Part shown: piece after piece, positions 34,630 through 45,084 of the stretch | How positions within the stretch are numbered: the first letter of the stretch is position 1 | Layout: each line of letters opens with the position of its first letter | Assembly: GCA_019359695.1 (NCBI GenBank) | Contig: JAHHGV010000016.1 | Location: forward strand, 95,219 to 159,218 | Direction: 5' to 3' | From: Brasilonema angustatum HA4187-MV1 | Lineage (GTDB): Bacteria; Cyanobacteriota; Cyanobacteriia; Cyanobacteriales; Nostocaceae | DNA: 64,000 bases | Made by a program: the position numbers and the translations under genes | The notes under the pieces: generated by a model | The model's database searches: none | Told to the model about the DNA's origin: nothing | Seen by the model: the letters and a program-made list of their open reading frames with translations, nothing else

Positions 34630-36424
34630 CCGATTGAATCCACTGCTTTAGTGTAGATACAACGTCAGCGATCGCAATTTCTTGTGATTTACGACTTTTT
34701 CGTTCCACAACTTCGACTTTGCCATTGGCGATCGCTCGTCCGGTGACAATTCTGTATGGAATGCCAATCAAATCTGCATCTTTGAATTTTACTCCTGCCC
34801 GTTCATTACGGTCATCTAGTAAGGTTTCAACTCCTGCTTGATTGAGTTGGGCGTACAGTTTTTCGGCGATCTCCACTTGTTGGGCGTCGTTGATGTTAGG
34901 AATTGTAACAATCGCGTGATAAGGTGCGATCGCCACTGGCCAAATAATTCCATCTTTGTCGTAAGATTGCTCTACAGCAGCTTGAGCCAAGCGTGACACA
35001 CCTACACCAAAACAACCCATCAGTAGAGGTTTTTCTTCACCCTGTTCGTTGGTATAAGTTGCACCCATTGCGATGGAATACTTAGTGCCCAGTTGAAATA
35101 TGTGACCTACCTCGGTCCCACGAGCACTTTCTAGGGTTTGCTCTGGGTTGTGCTTTGCGCGATCGCCTGATCTTGCTTTACGCACATCTACTATAATTTT
35201 TGGTAACTTAAATTGCTCACCCCAATTTGCCCCGACGACGTGGTAGCCAGATTCATTGGCACCCGTGACAAAGTTTTTTAAATCAGCTGCTGTTTTATCG
35301 ACCAAACGTAAAAAGCCTGGTGCTATATTCTTCACAGATTTAATATAATCATCCGCAACATCAGGAGCAATGTAACCCAAGGGCAAAGGCTTACTAGCCC
35401 ATTTCCCTTGAGCTTCTGTATCTGGTACTGCAAGTTTAATCACTGTTTTCGCATCGTACTTCGGAGCTAACTTTGTCAATTCATTTTGTAACTTGACATC
35501 ATTAACTTCTTGGTCACCTCGGATGCTCACCAGCACTAATACTGATGTTCCATTATCAAAAATTGTTTCGTAAAGAACGTTTTTCACAAGTTGGGTGGAG
35601 GAACATTTCAAAAATTCACAGACTTTCTCAATTGTTTCCGTCCCTGGTGTTTCTCGTTTTTCGTAATTGGTAAATGCAGAGGGTTGCGCGTCTGGTGGTA
35701 AAGAAACTGCTTTTTCTACGTTCGCCGCGTATTGCCCATCTTTAGTGTAGAGGACTTCATCTTCGCCTGCTTCCGCCAGCACCATAAATTCTTGAGAAGC
35801 AGAACCACCTATTGCACCAGAATCGGCTTGGACGTCACGAAAAGCCAAGCCAGACCGCCGCAGTATATTACTGTAGGCGATGTGCATATCCTGATATGTT
35901 TTTTCTAGACTTTCTTCATCTACGTTGAAGGAGTAAGCATCCTTCATGATGAATTCTCGTCCGCGCATCAAACCAAAACGGGGGCGAATTTCATCACGGA
36001 ACTTAGTTTGAATTTGGTAGAGCAGCTGTGGTAGCTGACGATAGGAACGAATCATATCACGAGCAATTGTCGTGATGACTTCCTCGTGAGTTGGTCCTAG
36101 GGCTTGTTCCTGCTCGCGACGATCTTTGAGGGCGAACATGATACCCTCAGCTTTGGTGTAGGTGTCCCAGCGTCCAGACTCCTTCCACAACTCAGCCGGT
36201 TGAAGTTGGGGTAAGAGACATTCTTGTCCGCCAGCGGCGTTCATTTCTTCCCGGACAATTTGGGAGACTTTTTGCAGTACTCGCCACATGAGCGGAAGAT
36301 AGGCATAGACACCGCTACCGATGCGACGAATGTATCCTGCACGAAGCAAAAGTTTATGACTGGGAATTTCAGCATCTGCTGGATCATCCCTGAGTGTGAG
36401 AAATAACATTTGTGACAGTCGCAT
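34613..36424 (-). CDS. proS: Prolyl-tRNA synthetase
   Basis: Class II synthetase that charges tRNA-Pro. The 603-residue protein (from the ATG at 36424, preceded by AAAGGGGAC; the frame extends six codons further to 36442) is of the bacterial long form. Motif 1 ([14 protein letters not shown]), motif 2 ([21 protein letters not shown]) and motif 3 ([11 protein letters not shown]) are present. The YbaK-like editing insertion (about 230-390: [32 protein letters not shown]) and the anticodon-binding domain at the C-terminus complete it. The last residues (SVNSEQ) come from an STRR array. Confidence 0.97.
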   Translation of the reverse strand: MRLSQMLFLTLRDDPADAEIPSHKLLLRAGYIRRIGSGVYAYLPLMWRVLQKVSQIVREEMNAAGGQECLLPQLQPAELWKESGRWDTYTKAEGIMFALKDRREQEQALGPTHEEVITTIARDMIRSYRQLPQLLYQIQTKFRDEIRPRFGLMRGREFIMKDAYSFNVDEESLEKTYQDMHIAYSNILRRSGLAFRDVQADSGAIGGSASQEFMVLAEAGEDEVLYTKDGQYAANVEKAVSLPPDAQPSAFTNYEKRETPGTETIEKVCEFLKCSSTQLVKNVLYETIFDNGTSVLVLVSIRGDQEVNDVKLQNELTKLAPKYDAKTVIKLAVPDTEAQGKWASKPLPLGYIAPDVADDYIKSVKNIAPGFLRLVDKTAADLKNFVTGANESGYHVVGANWGEQFKLPKIIVDVRKARSGDRAKHNPEQTLESARGTEVGHIFQLGTKYSIAMGATYTNEQGEEKPLLMGCFGVGVSRLAQAAVEQSYDKDGIIWPVAIAPYHAIVTIPNINDAQQVEIAEKLYAQLNQAGVETLLDDRNERAGVKFKDADLIGIPYRIVTGRAIANGKVEVVERKSRKSQEIAIADVVSTLKQWIQSVNSEQ

Positions 36425-36507
36425 CGTTTGTCCCCTTTCCAAATTCGATCATCTCTATTTCAGTTACAGTTTAAAATGAAGGCTTGCAGCTTCAGGAGCA
36501 AATTACC

Positions 36508-37890
36508 TTGCCTGATGTCGTTTATCAAGCACAGCCACCCCTAGAATTTATCCCTCCAGCGCTAGACCCCTGGTTTTTACGAGTTTGCCAGTTGTTCCTA
36601 CCCAGCTTAATACACTGGAGAACGGCAATTAGTCATATTGAAGCAGACAACCCGGAAGTATTGCTGAATCTTTATCGCCAGTTTCAGGATCGCAAAATCC
36701 GTTTTTTAATCGCATTTCGTCATCCCAAGGCAGAAGATCCACTTTGTCTGGTGTACTTGCTTTCCCACATTTTGCCAAAGCTAGCACGACACAAGGGTGT
36801 AGTGCTACAGCCTCCGATTCACGCTCATTTTATCTACGACCGGGGAATTCCTCTATGGGCTGGTTCTTACATTGGCTGGGTTGCTTCACGCTTGGGTGGG
36901 ACGCCTATCGTCCGAGGTAAGGCAGATTGGACGGGGTTACGATCAGCGCGTGATTTGTTTGCCAATGGTCAGTTCCCGATGGCGGCTGCACCAGAAGGAG
37001 CCACGAATGGTCTTTCAGAAATTGTCAACCCATTGGAACCCGGCATTGCTCAACTCGGCTTTTGGTGTGCTGAAGATTTGCACAAAGACAATCGACATGA
37101 GCAGGTTTTTATTGTACCAGTTGGAATTAAATATAGTTACATCTCTGCTCCTTGGGATGCGATCGCCAAACTTTTAACCGAATTGGAAGTGAACAGCGGT
37201 GTACCTGTAGACGCACAAAGCCACTCACAACAGAGCACTTTCGACTCTCTCTATCCACGCTTGTTTCGTTTAGGCGAACATTTATTGTCTTTAATGGAAA
37301 AGTTTTACACGCGGTTCTATCATCAAAAACTGCCTCTGCAAGAAGAAGCAAAAGATGTCAATGAACTGTTGGCATCTCGTCTGAACGCTTTGTTAAATAT
37401 TGTGTTACAAGTTGCCGAACAGTATTTTGACTTACAACCCAAAGGAAATTTTAATGATCGCTGTCGTCGCGTAGAACAGGCTGGCTGGAATTATATTTTT
37501 CGTGAAGAATTTAAGGATGTCAAAGCACTCTCACCTTTAGAACGCGGTTTAGGCGATCGCATTGCCGAAGAAGCCAATTTGCGGATGTGGCACATGAGGC
37601 TGGTGGAAAATTTCGTTGCTGTCACAGGTAAATACGTACGAGAAAAACCCACACCAGAACGCTTTGCGGAGACAACCTTACTGATATGGAATATGGTGAC
37701 TAAAATCAGAGGCGGTAGCCCTTCACATTACCGAACACTTGGCAAGCAAGAGGTAAAAATAACAGTAGGTGAGCCGATATCTGTTTCTGAACGTTATCCA
37801 AATTATCAGGCAAGTCGTCAAGGTGCAAGGCAAGCGGTTGCTGATTTAACGAAGGACTTACAACTGGCGATGGAGGATTTGATAAGGTAG
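36508..37890 (+). CDS. PlsC-family lysophospholipid acyltransferase
   Basis: A 460-residue glycerolipid acyltransferase-like protein. The HX4D catalytic motif is in FRHPKAEDP, the substrate-binding block in WAGSYIGWVASRLGGTP with IVRGK, and the PEG motif in APEGATNGLSE. An unusually long C-terminal half (after GIKYSY) is helical and shows no known domain. I chose the TTG at 36508, since AGGAG lies nine bases upstream and homologues begin close to QAQPPLEFIPPA; an in-frame TTG at 36484 is possible. It is divergent from proS. The exact lipid substrate is unknown. Confidence 0.85.
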   Translation: MPDVVYQAQPPLEFIPPALDPWFLRVCQLFLPSLIHWRTAISHIEADNPEVLLNLYRQFQDRKIRFLIAFRHPKAEDPLCLVYLLSHILPKLARHKGVVLQPPIHAHFIYDRGIPLWAGSYIGWVASRLGGTPIVRGKADWTGLRSARDLFANGQFPMAAAPEGATNGLSEIVNPLEPGIAQLGFWCAEDLHKDNRHEQVFIVPVGIKYSYISAPWDAIAKLLTELEVNSGVPVDAQSHSQQSTFDSLYPRLFRLGEHLLSLMEKFYTRFYHQKLPLQEEAKDVNELLASRLNALLNIVLQVAEQYFDLQPKGNFNDRCRRVEQAGWNYIFREEFKDVKALSPLERGLGDRIAEEANLRMWHMRLVENFVAVTGKYVREKPTPERFAETTLLIWNMVTKIRGGSPSHYRTLGKQEVKITVGEPISVSERYPNYQASRQGARQAVADLTKDLQLAMEDLIR

Positions 37891-37935
37891 TGTTCCGCTT
37901 GTGGCTAATCCTTCACTGTAGAATATACTCTCCCC

Positions 37936-38391
37936 ATGAGTCAACGTACGCCTGGTTTAATTGCAATCATTTGCTACAAGTTTTTTACAGCTATACTATT
38001 CCTTCTCAGTGCGATATCGATTTTTTTGACCTTAAAACATCGTCAAGAGTTACAACAGTTTGCTGATTCACTCGAACTTGCTTCTAAGCAAGGAATTATA
38101 GCTTGGGGTGTGAACAAAATCTTAAATTTGAACCCAAAAACTCTTCAGTTTGGTGGGGTTGTGACAGCAGTTTACGCAGTCGTAACAATAATTGAAGCTG
38201 TAGGACTATGGTTAAAGAAGGCTTGGGCAAGGTGGCTAGTGATAGGTGTGGTAGGAATCAGCATTCCACCCGAAATTTATGAATTGATTAAAGGATTTTC
38301 CTTGCTCAAGTTACTTGCCTTTATCATTAACATTGGAATTTTTATCTATCTTCTACGAGAAGTTCCTAACGATAGAAAGGCTCATCAATAG
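37936..38391 (+). CDS. DUF2127 membrane protein
   Basis: A 151-residue integral membrane protein with four hydrophobic segments (about 7-30, 70-92, 97-112, 118-138). The DUF2127 pattern is visible in GLIAIICYKFFTAILFLLSA, VYAVVTIIEAVGLWLKKAWA and the following ARW segment, then SIPPEIYEL. The function of the family is unknown. It follows the acyltransferase by 46 bases on the same strand and is probably cotranscribed. Confidence 0.85.
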   Translation: MSQRTPGLIAIICYKFFTAILFLLSAISIFLTLKHRQELQQFADSLELASKQGIIAWGVNKILNLNPKTLQFGGVVTAVYAVVTIIEAVGLWLKKAWARWLVIGVVGISIPPEIYELIKGFSLLKLLAFIINIGIFIYLLREVPNDRKAHQ

Positions 38392-38444
38392 CAATCTAAT
38401 TTGTACAGTTATTTTGACGCTGACGCCTAGATATTAAGGGAAAA

Positions 38445-38567
38445 ATGGAGAAATTACAAATGCAAAAACAGCCCAACCAATACAAAGCATGCTCGCACAT
38501 TGGGCTGATTTTGAGTGATGATGAAATTGCCCAGATTGATAAGTTTATCAACCTTTACCTGAACTAA
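38445..38567 (+). CDS. Possible 40-residue small protein
   Basis: An ATG at 38445 with AAGGG four bases upstream opens a 40-codon frame ending at TAA 38567. The product (MEKLQMQKQPNQY, then CSHIGLILSDDEIAQIDKF) is soluble and looks like real protein with a short amphipathic helix at its end. I do not recognise it. It lies between two convergent genes. Confidence 0.35.
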   Translation: MEKLQMQKQPNQYKACSHIGLILSDDEIAQIDKFINLYLN

Positions 38568-38619
38568 AAGCCAGTCGTTAAAAGTCAGGAACTCATGACT
38601 TATGACTCATCACGAGAAC

Positions 38620-40164
38620 CTAAGAAGCTGTTTCCCTAGCTGCCCCGTAACCTAGCTTTTTTGGAGACACTGAAGTCTCGCGACGTCCTGTCCGCAGTTT
38701 GGGCTTGGGACTGCCACGTTTTTCTCCTTCTGTGTTGTTGGTGTCGGATGAAGACCAAGAGGAGCGGGGGCGATCAGAAGACAACTCACCACGACGATTT
38801 GAGCGCAGTCTGGGTTTGGGAGTTGGCGGTACGAGATCTTCTTCTGTAATGTCTGGTTCTGATTGCAGCCAAGCAGGACGGGTTTGGTCGTAAGCAATTT
38901 GCAACGCTGCTGCAGCGATCGCCTGAGCATCGTATTGTTCAATCAGCTCACTTACCATTGGTAAAAATGAAGCTAAACGCTCACCTGCCAATGCTTCTCG
39001 CACTTGAGTTTGCAATTTCTCTATCTGCCGCGCTTCAATTTGTGTCCGTGTAGGAATCGACAGCACTTGCCAAGTCTGCCGATTATGGCGTTCAAACACT
39101 TGCTGCTTGCGTCGTTCAAAAGGCTGCACCAGAGAAATGGCTGTACCTTCTTTACCAGCTCGACCAGTACGACCAATCCGGTGAACATAGGTTTCTACGC
39201 TATCGGGTAAGTCAAAGTTAATCACGTGAGACAACTGGTCAACGTCTAAACCTCGTGCTGCAATATCCGTTGCAACGACCCACCGTACTTGACGATTGCG
39301 GAACCGTATCAATAACCGTTCCCGCGCTTGCTGCGACAAATCACCGTGATATTCATCCACACTATGACCAGCTGCTTGCAGTTGATTGGTGAGTTCTGCT
39401 GCTGTACGTCTAGTGCGAACAAATATTAAAGCCGATTCTGGGTCTTCCATTTCGAGAATTGGCTGTAATGCTTTGGCTTTTGTCCAGTGGCGGGGTACAA
39501 CATAAGCCACCTGATTAATTTTGTTAGGAGCGGCTTTTGGCTGCTCAACAGTTACTGTGACCGGCGAACGTAAGAACTTGTTGACTAATTGACGAATTGA
39601 GGGAGGCATTGTTGCCGAGAATAGAGCTGTCTGGCGGTCTTTGGGGGCTTGAGAGAGAATTTTCTCTACATCGTCGATAAAGCCCATGCTTAGCATTTCA
39701 TCAGCTTCATCCAACACAAACCATTTCACCCGATCCAGCTTCAAACTGCCTCGATCAAGCAAGTCTATCACTCGCCCTGGCGTACCTACTACCATATGAA
39801 CGCCGCGTTTGAGTTGTAACATTTGACGATCTATCGATTGACCACCGTAGATTGCTAAAACCCGCAAATCTTGGTTTGCAATAAATTGATTGATCGCATC
39901 GTGAACTTGAATAGCTAACTCACGAGTTGGTGTTAGAACCAAAGCTTGGACAGCTTTTTGAGTCACATCCACCTGATCTATAATTGGCAGGGAAAATGCT
40001 GCTGTTTTTCCTGTTCCAGTTTGTGATTGACCTACGACATCACGACCTGATAACAGGTGTGGAATTGCTTGCGCTTGGATGTTTGTTGGTGCGCTAAAGC
40101 CTAGTTTTTCTAATAGCTGAGCAGACTCTTGTGAAATTCCTAAATCTAAAAACGAAAGATTCAT
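38620..40164 (-). CDS. DEAD-box ATP-dependent RNA helicase
   Basis: Unwinds RNA duplexes; cyanobacterial relatives (CrhR, CrhB) act in cold or redox response and RNA turnover. The 514-residue protein has the Q motif (APTNIQAQAIP), motif I SQTGTGKT, Ia PTRELA, Ib TPGR, II DEAD, III SAT, IV LIFVRTRR, and V/VI HRIGRTGRAGKEG. The C-terminal 70 residues are low-complexity and basic, with Arg/Ser/Pro and repeated KPRLR/KPKLR blocks, a common RNA-binding tail. Which Crh subgroup it belongs to needs a tree. It is convergent with the DUF2127 gene. Confidence 0.95.
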   Translation of the reverse strand: MNLSFLDLGISQESAQLLEKLGFSAPTNIQAQAIPHLLSGRDVVGQSQTGTGKTAAFSLPIIDQVDVTQKAVQALVLTPTRELAIQVHDAINQFIANQDLRVLAIYGGQSIDRQMLQLKRGVHMVVGTPGRVIDLLDRGSLKLDRVKWFVLDEADEMLSMGFIDDVEKILSQAPKDRQTALFSATMPPSIRQLVNKFLRSPVTVTVEQPKAAPNKINQVAYVVPRHWTKAKALQPILEMEDPESALIFVRTRRTAAELTNQLQAAGHSVDEYHGDLSQQARERLLIRFRNRQVRWVVATDIAARGLDVDQLSHVINFDLPDSVETYVHRIGRTGRAGKEGTAISLVQPFERRKQQVFERHNRQTWQVLSIPTRTQIEARQIEKLQTQVREALAGERLASFLPMVSELIEQYDAQAIAAAALQIAYDQTRPAWLQSEPDITEEDLVPPTPKPRLRSNRRGELSSDRPRSSWSSSDTNNTEGEKRGSPKPKLRTGRRETSVSPKKLGYGAARETAS

Positions 40165-40350
40165 TAACTCTCCTATATGTTCATTTGGTTTTTTGATGAG
40201 TCATTTGTGATGTCTCAAAAGACAAATAACTCCTAGCGTATGCCTATGACAAGTCTTTTGACGTTTAAAGTCGCGTACACTTTGTGATGAGCGACACTCG
40301 CCAGATAGTTGAAAACTTTCCTTGGCAACGGCTGGCTCACAAATGACAAC

Positions 40351-41670
40351 TTAGTTGGTGACAACGTGACCATAAAGGTCGTAAGCATCAGCTTTTTGGA
40401 TAGCTACTGGTACGATGGTTCCTAACCGTGCTTCTCCATGAACAAATACCTGCCCGTCTACTTCTGGGGAAAACCTGCCAGAACGACCAACTAACTGTCC
40501 TGTTACAGGATTTTCTTGTTCAATCAGAACATCAACGACTTTGCCAATTTCAAGTTGATTTTTCTTTAAAGAAATCGGCTGTTGGAGTTCCATGATTACG
40601 TTCCGCCGCTCATCCATGACGAATTGAGGCAGCTGATTTGGTAGGTTGTAGGCAGGTGTTCCTTCTTCTTTTGAAAAGGTAAACACACCCACATGGTCAA
40701 ATTCATGACGCTGGATGAACTGCGACAGATGCTCAAAATGTTCCTGTGTTTCTCCTGGAAAACCGACAATCAACGTCGTTCGCAGCACAGCTTTTGGTAA
40801 TGTCTCTTTTATGCGTTCGATAATCCCATCGTTCACCCGTCCTTGCCAGGGACGATTCATAGCGCGGAGAATGTCTGGATGGGAATGCTGCAAGGGCAAA
40901 TCCAGGTAAGGTAAGACGTTAGATGTCTCACCAATTGCTGTTATCACATCTGGGGTAAGTCCGGTTGGATAGGCATAGTGTATACGAATCCACGGCACAT
41001 TGACTTTCCCCAAAGCACGAAGTAATTCAGCTAATTTCGGCTTGCCATAAATATCAATACCGTAATTGGTGGTAATTTGGGAAATCAAAATGATTTCTTG
41101 TACACCTTGACTTGCTAGCTGCTCTGCTTCGGTAACGATTGATTCTATGGTACGCGATCGCTGGTTTCCCCGCAGGTGGGGGATAATGCAAAAAGCACAT
41201 CGGTAATCACAACCTTCAGCAACCCGCAGGTAAGCCACTCCTTCTGTTGTGGTGCGATAACGGGGTGTGGTCTCATCAGCAATGTAGGTTGGCTGTGAAC
41301 TAACGAGCTTAACCCGCTTACCTTGTTCTACTTGCTGAATAACATCCACTATTTTGTGATAATCCCCGCTTCCCACCACTGCTACTGCCTCAGGCAACTC
41401 TTCCAACAACTGTTCTTGGAAGTGCTGCGCCATACAGCCTGTGATAACTATTTTTTTATCTGCCTCTGCCAGTTCTACTAAAGTTCTAACAGATTCTTCT
41501 CTTGCCGCTTCAATAAAACTACATGTATTAACTATAACATATTCTGCTAACTCTTCATTAGAATCTACGCCGTACCCTGCTTCTACTAGCAGTCCGAGCA
41601 TATGTTCTGTATCTACTCTATTTTTCTCACAGCCTAAGTGAGAAATTGCAATTGTTGGCTTGTCACCCAT
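40351..41670 (-). CDS. rimO: Ribosomal protein S12 methylthiotransferase RimO
   Basis: Radical-SAM enzyme that adds a methylthio group to an aspartate of ribosomal protein S12. From the ATG at 41670 (the frame extends two codons to a GTG) the product has 439 residues. The UPF0004 domain binds one cluster through Cys in [14 protein letters not shown] and TGCMAQ. The radical-SAM cluster motif is [12 protein letters not shown], and a C-terminal TRAM domain follows ([20 protein letters not shown]). RimO rather than MiaB is indicated by the short N-terminus and the EKNRVDTE stretch. It stands alone. Confidence 0.96.
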   Translation of the reverse strand: MGDKPTIAISHLGCEKNRVDTEHMLGLLVEAGYGVDSNEELAEYVIVNTCSFIEAAREESVRTLVELAEADKKIVITGCMAQHFQEQLLEELPEAVAVVGSGDYHKIVDVIQQVEQGKRVKLVSSQPTYIADETTPRYRTTTEGVAYLRVAEGCDYRCAFCIIPHLRGNQRSRTIESIVTEAEQLASQGVQEIILISQITTNYGIDIYGKPKLAELLRALGKVNVPWIRIHYAYPTGLTPDVITAIGETSNVLPYLDLPLQHSHPDILRAMNRPWQGRVNDGIIERIKETLPKAVLRTTLIVGFPGETQEHFEHLSQFIQRHEFDHVGVFTFSKEEGTPAYNLPNQLPQFVMDERRNVIMELQQPISLKKNQLEIGKVVDVLIEQENPVTGQLVGRSGRFSPEVDGQVFVHGEARLGTIVPVAIQKADAYDLYGHVVTN

Positions 41671-42513
41671 ATTCACAAAAATCTTTAGGTTTTTTCATGT
41701 ACTTCAATGGTTTAAGGGCTAGTTTTTTGCTTCAAACATCATGAGGTTGGTAAAAACCTCCTAATTTTGCTATGACTTTCTAGTTATATACAGCCTCAGA
41801 CAGCTATGACCATGATCAAGATAGAGTTCATGCTATGATAGCTCTATTAATCTGTTGGTCAAGAGAAAATAAGCAACAGTTTGATAAGTTTGACACTAGT
41901 CGTTAATCTTTGTTTATAAATTGCCTGTTGGTATTTTACATTACCGTTACGTGTGTGTTGTTAATTTACCTCTTGGGAAGCCACTCTCGATTTAGAAATT
42001 GGTCAGGTTAATGATTGCAATTGTTCACCTCCCCAGAACCAACTGTGTGTGGCGCTTTTTGAGAAGTCGCTACCCTAAGGAAAATAGCGCGTTAAAACGC
42101 CTGCATAACGGTAATGCTATCCCTCCATTCAGCCAATGCCTGAAAGAAGTAATAGGCGAGATGCCTTATCCACGGGAAGCTGCCTCGCGTTTAGTGAGTG
42201 GCAAACTCCTCTTGTGTGTCAACATTATCTTAACATATCTTATGGAAAGTTGACTGCCACATTCCATCCTAAGGAGGAGGTAGACGATTCTGGAGCCAAA
42301 ATCAAATAAAACAGTACTGGCAAGTCGTCGGAAATGCTAGTTGGCTGCAAATAACAAATAGAATTGTTTAACGATTTAGTTGAAACAAATCGTGATAAAA
42401 AGCAAACTTAATTAATTAGTAGTGAATTATGAGTCAATAGTCAATAGTCACCAGTGATAATAACAAATGATAAATGACTAAGGACTGATGACTCCGCAAA
42501 GCGGGTTAAAGAC
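41671..42513. other. intergenic region upstream of btpA
   Basis: About 840 bases. A frame of about 80 codons at 41999-42253 has no family features and a weak start. AAGGAGGAGG at 42271-42280 is a strong Shine-Dalgarno-like run, but no ATG/GTG/TTG follows at useful spacing. The last 100 bases are STRR-like (GTCAATA, AATGACT units). Otherwise nothing was recognised. Confidence 0.5.
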
Positions 42514-43362
42514 GTGGACTTATATCAGCTATTTAAAACCCGAACACCAATTATAGGCGTAGTTCACCTACTACCGTTACCTACTTCGCCCCGTTGGGGA
42601 GGTAGCCTCAAAGCAGTCGTTGACCGTGCCGAGCAAGAAGCAACAGCCCTGGCAAGTGGAGGGGTTGACGGTATTATTGTAGAAAATTTTTTCGACGCGC
42701 CGTTTGCTAAAAACCAGGTCGATCCAGCAGTTGTGAGTTCAATGACTATGTTGGTACAGCGGATACAAAATATGGTAACGCTGCCTGTAGGTATAAATGT
42801 TTTACGGAACGACGCTAGAAGTGCAATGGCGATCGCCAGCTGTGTCAGAGCGCAATTTATCCGCGTTAATGTCCTCACAGGTGTCATGGCAACTGACCAG
42901 GGTATTATTGAGGGAGAAGCTCATCAACTCCTGCGCTATCGGCGGGAGTTAGGCAGCGATGTCAAAATATTTGCTGATGTGTTGGTCAAGCACGCTCGTC
43001 CCTTGAGTGCTGTGAATCTCACCACAGCAGTGCAAGACACCATTGATCGCGGTTTGGCAGATGCGGTAATTATATCTGGCTGGGCAACGGGTCATCCTAC
43101 AAACCCAGAAGATTTGGAATTGGCGTCTTCTGCTGCTAACGGCACTCCAGTGTTTATTGGTAGTGGAGCAAGTTTAGAAAACATTGCTACACTGATACAG
43201 GCGGCAGATGGTGTGATTGTTTCCAGTGCTTTGAAACGCCACGGTCGTCGTGAGCAACCGATAGATCCAAATCGAGTTAGTCAGTTTGTAGAAGCTGCAC
43301 GTAAAGGTTGGAACTCTAAAGGTGAAACAAAATCAACTTCCGAGCTAAAGCTACACTCGTAA
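42514..43362 (+). CDS. btpA: Photosystem I biogenesis protein BtpA
   Basis: BtpA is a peripheral thylakoid protein needed to keep photosystem I reaction-centre subunits at normal levels in Synechocystis; the family has a TIM-barrel related to nucleoside-type enzymes. The 282-residue product begins at a GTG (42514) and shows PIIGVVHLLPLP, GGVDGIIVENFFDAPF, LPVGINVLRNDARSA, FIRVNVLTGVMATDQG, VKIFADVLVKHA and ISGWATGHPT. Length is typical. The molecular reaction is unknown. It stands alone upstream of the VKOR gene on the same strand. Confidence 0.94.
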   Translation: MDLYQLFKTRTPIIGVVHLLPLPTSPRWGGSLKAVVDRAEQEATALASGGVDGIIVENFFDAPFAKNQVDPAVVSSMTMLVQRIQNMVTLPVGINVLRNDARSAMAIASCVRAQFIRVNVLTGVMATDQGIIEGEAHQLLRYRRELGSDVKIFADVLVKHARPLSAVNLTTAVQDTIDRGLADAVIISGWATGHPTNPEDLELASSAANGTPVFIGSGASLENIATLIQAADGVIVSSALKRHGRREQPIDPNRVSQFVEAARKGWNSKGETKSTSELKLHS

Positions 43363-43522
43363 CTGAGGAACGGGGAATTGGGAATGGGGAACAAGTAGTC
43401 GCTAGTAGTTACTTAAGAAGTAATGAGTAAAAAAAACTAATGACTAGCAACCAACAACTCATACATTCCAATTTCCTATTCCCAAATCCTAGTCTTTTAT
43501 TCCCAATTCTTTATTGCAGTTT

Positions 43523-44488
43523 ATGAGTCGCCGTCGTTCTATTCCCTGGATTCATAAAAAGTCGCGGATCTTAATTGCCGTGATCGCATCTTGTGGTGCA
43601 TTAACAACAGCTTATCTGACTGTCGTTAAGTTGACACAAGCATCTGCCGCTTGCCCCACCAAGAGCTGTGATTTAGTACTTTCTAGCCCCTATGCGACAG
43701 TTTTGGGGCTACCTCTAGCTTTGTTTGGCTTCCTAGCTTACGCCAGCATGGCAATCTTCGCTTTGGCTCCTTTAGCAGTTGATCCAGCGAAAAATAAAAA
43801 TAGCCGGACAAAGCTGGAAAATGTGACATGGTTGCTGCTTTTGGCAGGTGCGATCGCCATGTCTATCTTTAGCGGCTACTTAATGTATCTGTTATTTTTC
43901 ACAATCAAAGCACTTTGTCTGTACTGTCTTGCTTCGGCTGTATTCTCCCTGACTCTGTTAGTGCTAACTATTATTGGTCGCACATGGGATGATATTGGGC
44001 AAATTTTCTTTACTGCCATTATTGTTGGCATGGTGACGCTCATTGGGACTTTAGGCGTTTATGCCAATGTAAATAACCCTAATGCTAGAACTAGCTCGAA
44101 TGGAGTGAGCTTAGAACCAAGCGGAGATCCAACAGCTGGTGTTGGTTGGCCTATTACCACGACTTCTGGTGAAGCAGAAATTGAGTTAGCACGTCACTTA
44201 ACCAAAATTGGTGCTAAAGAATACGTGGCTTGGTGGTGTCCTCATTGCCACGAACAAAAGCAACTGTTCGGTAAACAGGCGTATCCAGAAATTCAAAAAA
44301 TTGAGTGTGACCCGCAAGGTAAAGATGCTCGTCCAGATTTGTGCAAAACAGCGGGTATTCAAGGCTTTCCCACTTGGATAATTAAGGGTAAACAATATCC
44401 CAACGTACAGCCATTAGAGAAATTAGCTCAAATTTCTGGCTATCAAGGTCCACGCAATTTTAACAATTTTCCTGGTGCTTTTAAATAG
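43523..44488 (+). CDS. Vitamin K epoxide reductase-thioredoxin fusion protein
   Basis: Membrane enzyme that reoxidises or forms disulfides in the lumen using quinone. From the ATG at 43523 the product has 321 residues. Four transmembrane helices form the VKOR domain, with loop cysteines Cys44 and Cys49 (ACPTKSCD) and the quinone-site pair Cys132-Cys135 (CLYC). A linker leads to a thioredoxin-like domain with WWCPHC (Cys239, Cys242) and GFPTW. This fusion is the known cyanobacterial disulfide-forming protein type. In photosynthetic bacteria it helps assembly of photosystem II and other lumenal proteins. Confidence 0.94.
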   Translation: MSRRRSIPWIHKKSRILIAVIASCGALTTAYLTVVKLTQASAACPTKSCDLVLSSPYATVLGLPLALFGFLAYASMAIFALAPLAVDPAKNKNSRTKLENVTWLLLLAGAIAMSIFSGYLMYLLFFTIKALCLYCLASAVFSLTLLVLTIIGRTWDDIGQIFFTAIIVGMVTLIGTLGVYANVNNPNARTSSNGVSLEPSGDPTAGVGWPITTTSGEAEIELARHLTKIGAKEYVAWWCPHCHEQKQLFGKQAYPEIQKIECDPQGKDARPDLCKTAGIQGFPTWIIKGKQYPNVQPLEKLAQISGYQGPRNFNNFPGAFK

Positions 44489-44501
44489 TTTCCAGTTAAT
44501 C

Positions 44502-44537
44502 TAACCCACCCTGGCTTCGTCGCCTGAGGGTGGGTTA
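44502..44537 (+). terminator. Inverted repeat after the VKOR gene
   Basis: TAACCCACCCT (44502-44512) and AGGGTGGGTTA (44527-44537) form a perfect 11-bp stem with a 14-base loop starting 13 bases after the VKOR stop. The position suits transcription termination, but no T tract follows, so it may instead be a repeat. Confidence 0.5.
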
Positions 44538-45084
44538 TGCCAATTCAAAATTCAAAATGGACTGCGTCCCGCTGCGCTAACAAAATTCGTCTTGAAAAGT
44601 TTTGCGCCGGGAAACCCCTATGGCTAACGCCACGCCTTATACCGTTTTACTTTAAAGTTGATACAAATGGGGAGCAGGGAGCACCCGAGCAGGGAGCAAG
44701 GGGAAAGAATTAGAAACCAATCATTTGTATCAGGGATTTAGTGAAATGGTATTACGGCTATCGGGGAGAACCTGAGCCCTATGGCTAACGCCACGGCTGC
44801 GCCTAACGGCACGGCCCCGTGCCGAACGGTTCCGCTAGCCCCTAAAAGGGGCGCTGCGCAAACGCTTTAGACCTCTGGGCGTGCGCTTTGCGCATACGCC
44901 AGATGCCTGCTGAGGGAAAACGCCAGGTGCTACAACGGGGGGAACCCCCGCAACGCACTGGCTCCCCTCCCGCAGCACTGGTCTCACCGGACACGCAAAC
45001 TTTTCGCAAAATAAAGAAAGCCGAGACGAAACTTGGGTTTGAGAATGTGTATCTGTCGCATTCTTTTTTCAAATTGGTATTACT
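44538..45084. other. repeat-rich intergenic region
   Basis: About 550 bases between the convergent VKOR and nadB genes, mostly occupied by copy B of the composite repeat. The frames across it are translations of the repeat. Confidence 0.65.
44745..45000. repeat. GC-rich composite repeat, copy B
   Basis: Reverse-complement match to 1038-1335 over about 250 bases, with small insertions such as CTAGCCCCTAAAAGGGGC that occur here but not in copy A. It contains the palindromes GGCACGGCCCCGTGCC and GCGTGCGCTTTGCGCATACG. Shorter related blocks lie at 22965-23070, 25405-25443 and 46815-46940. Confidence 0.8.

Noticed and set aside
41999..42253. 84-codon frame upstream of btpA
   Set aside because: No recognisable family, weak start and repeat-like surroundings. 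Kept as unsupported.
42271..42300. Perfect Shine-Dalgarno-like AAGGAGGAGG suggesting a leader peptide
   Set aside because: No usual start codon follows at suitable spacing; only ATT or CTG would serve, leading to a 16-codon frame. Probably chance.
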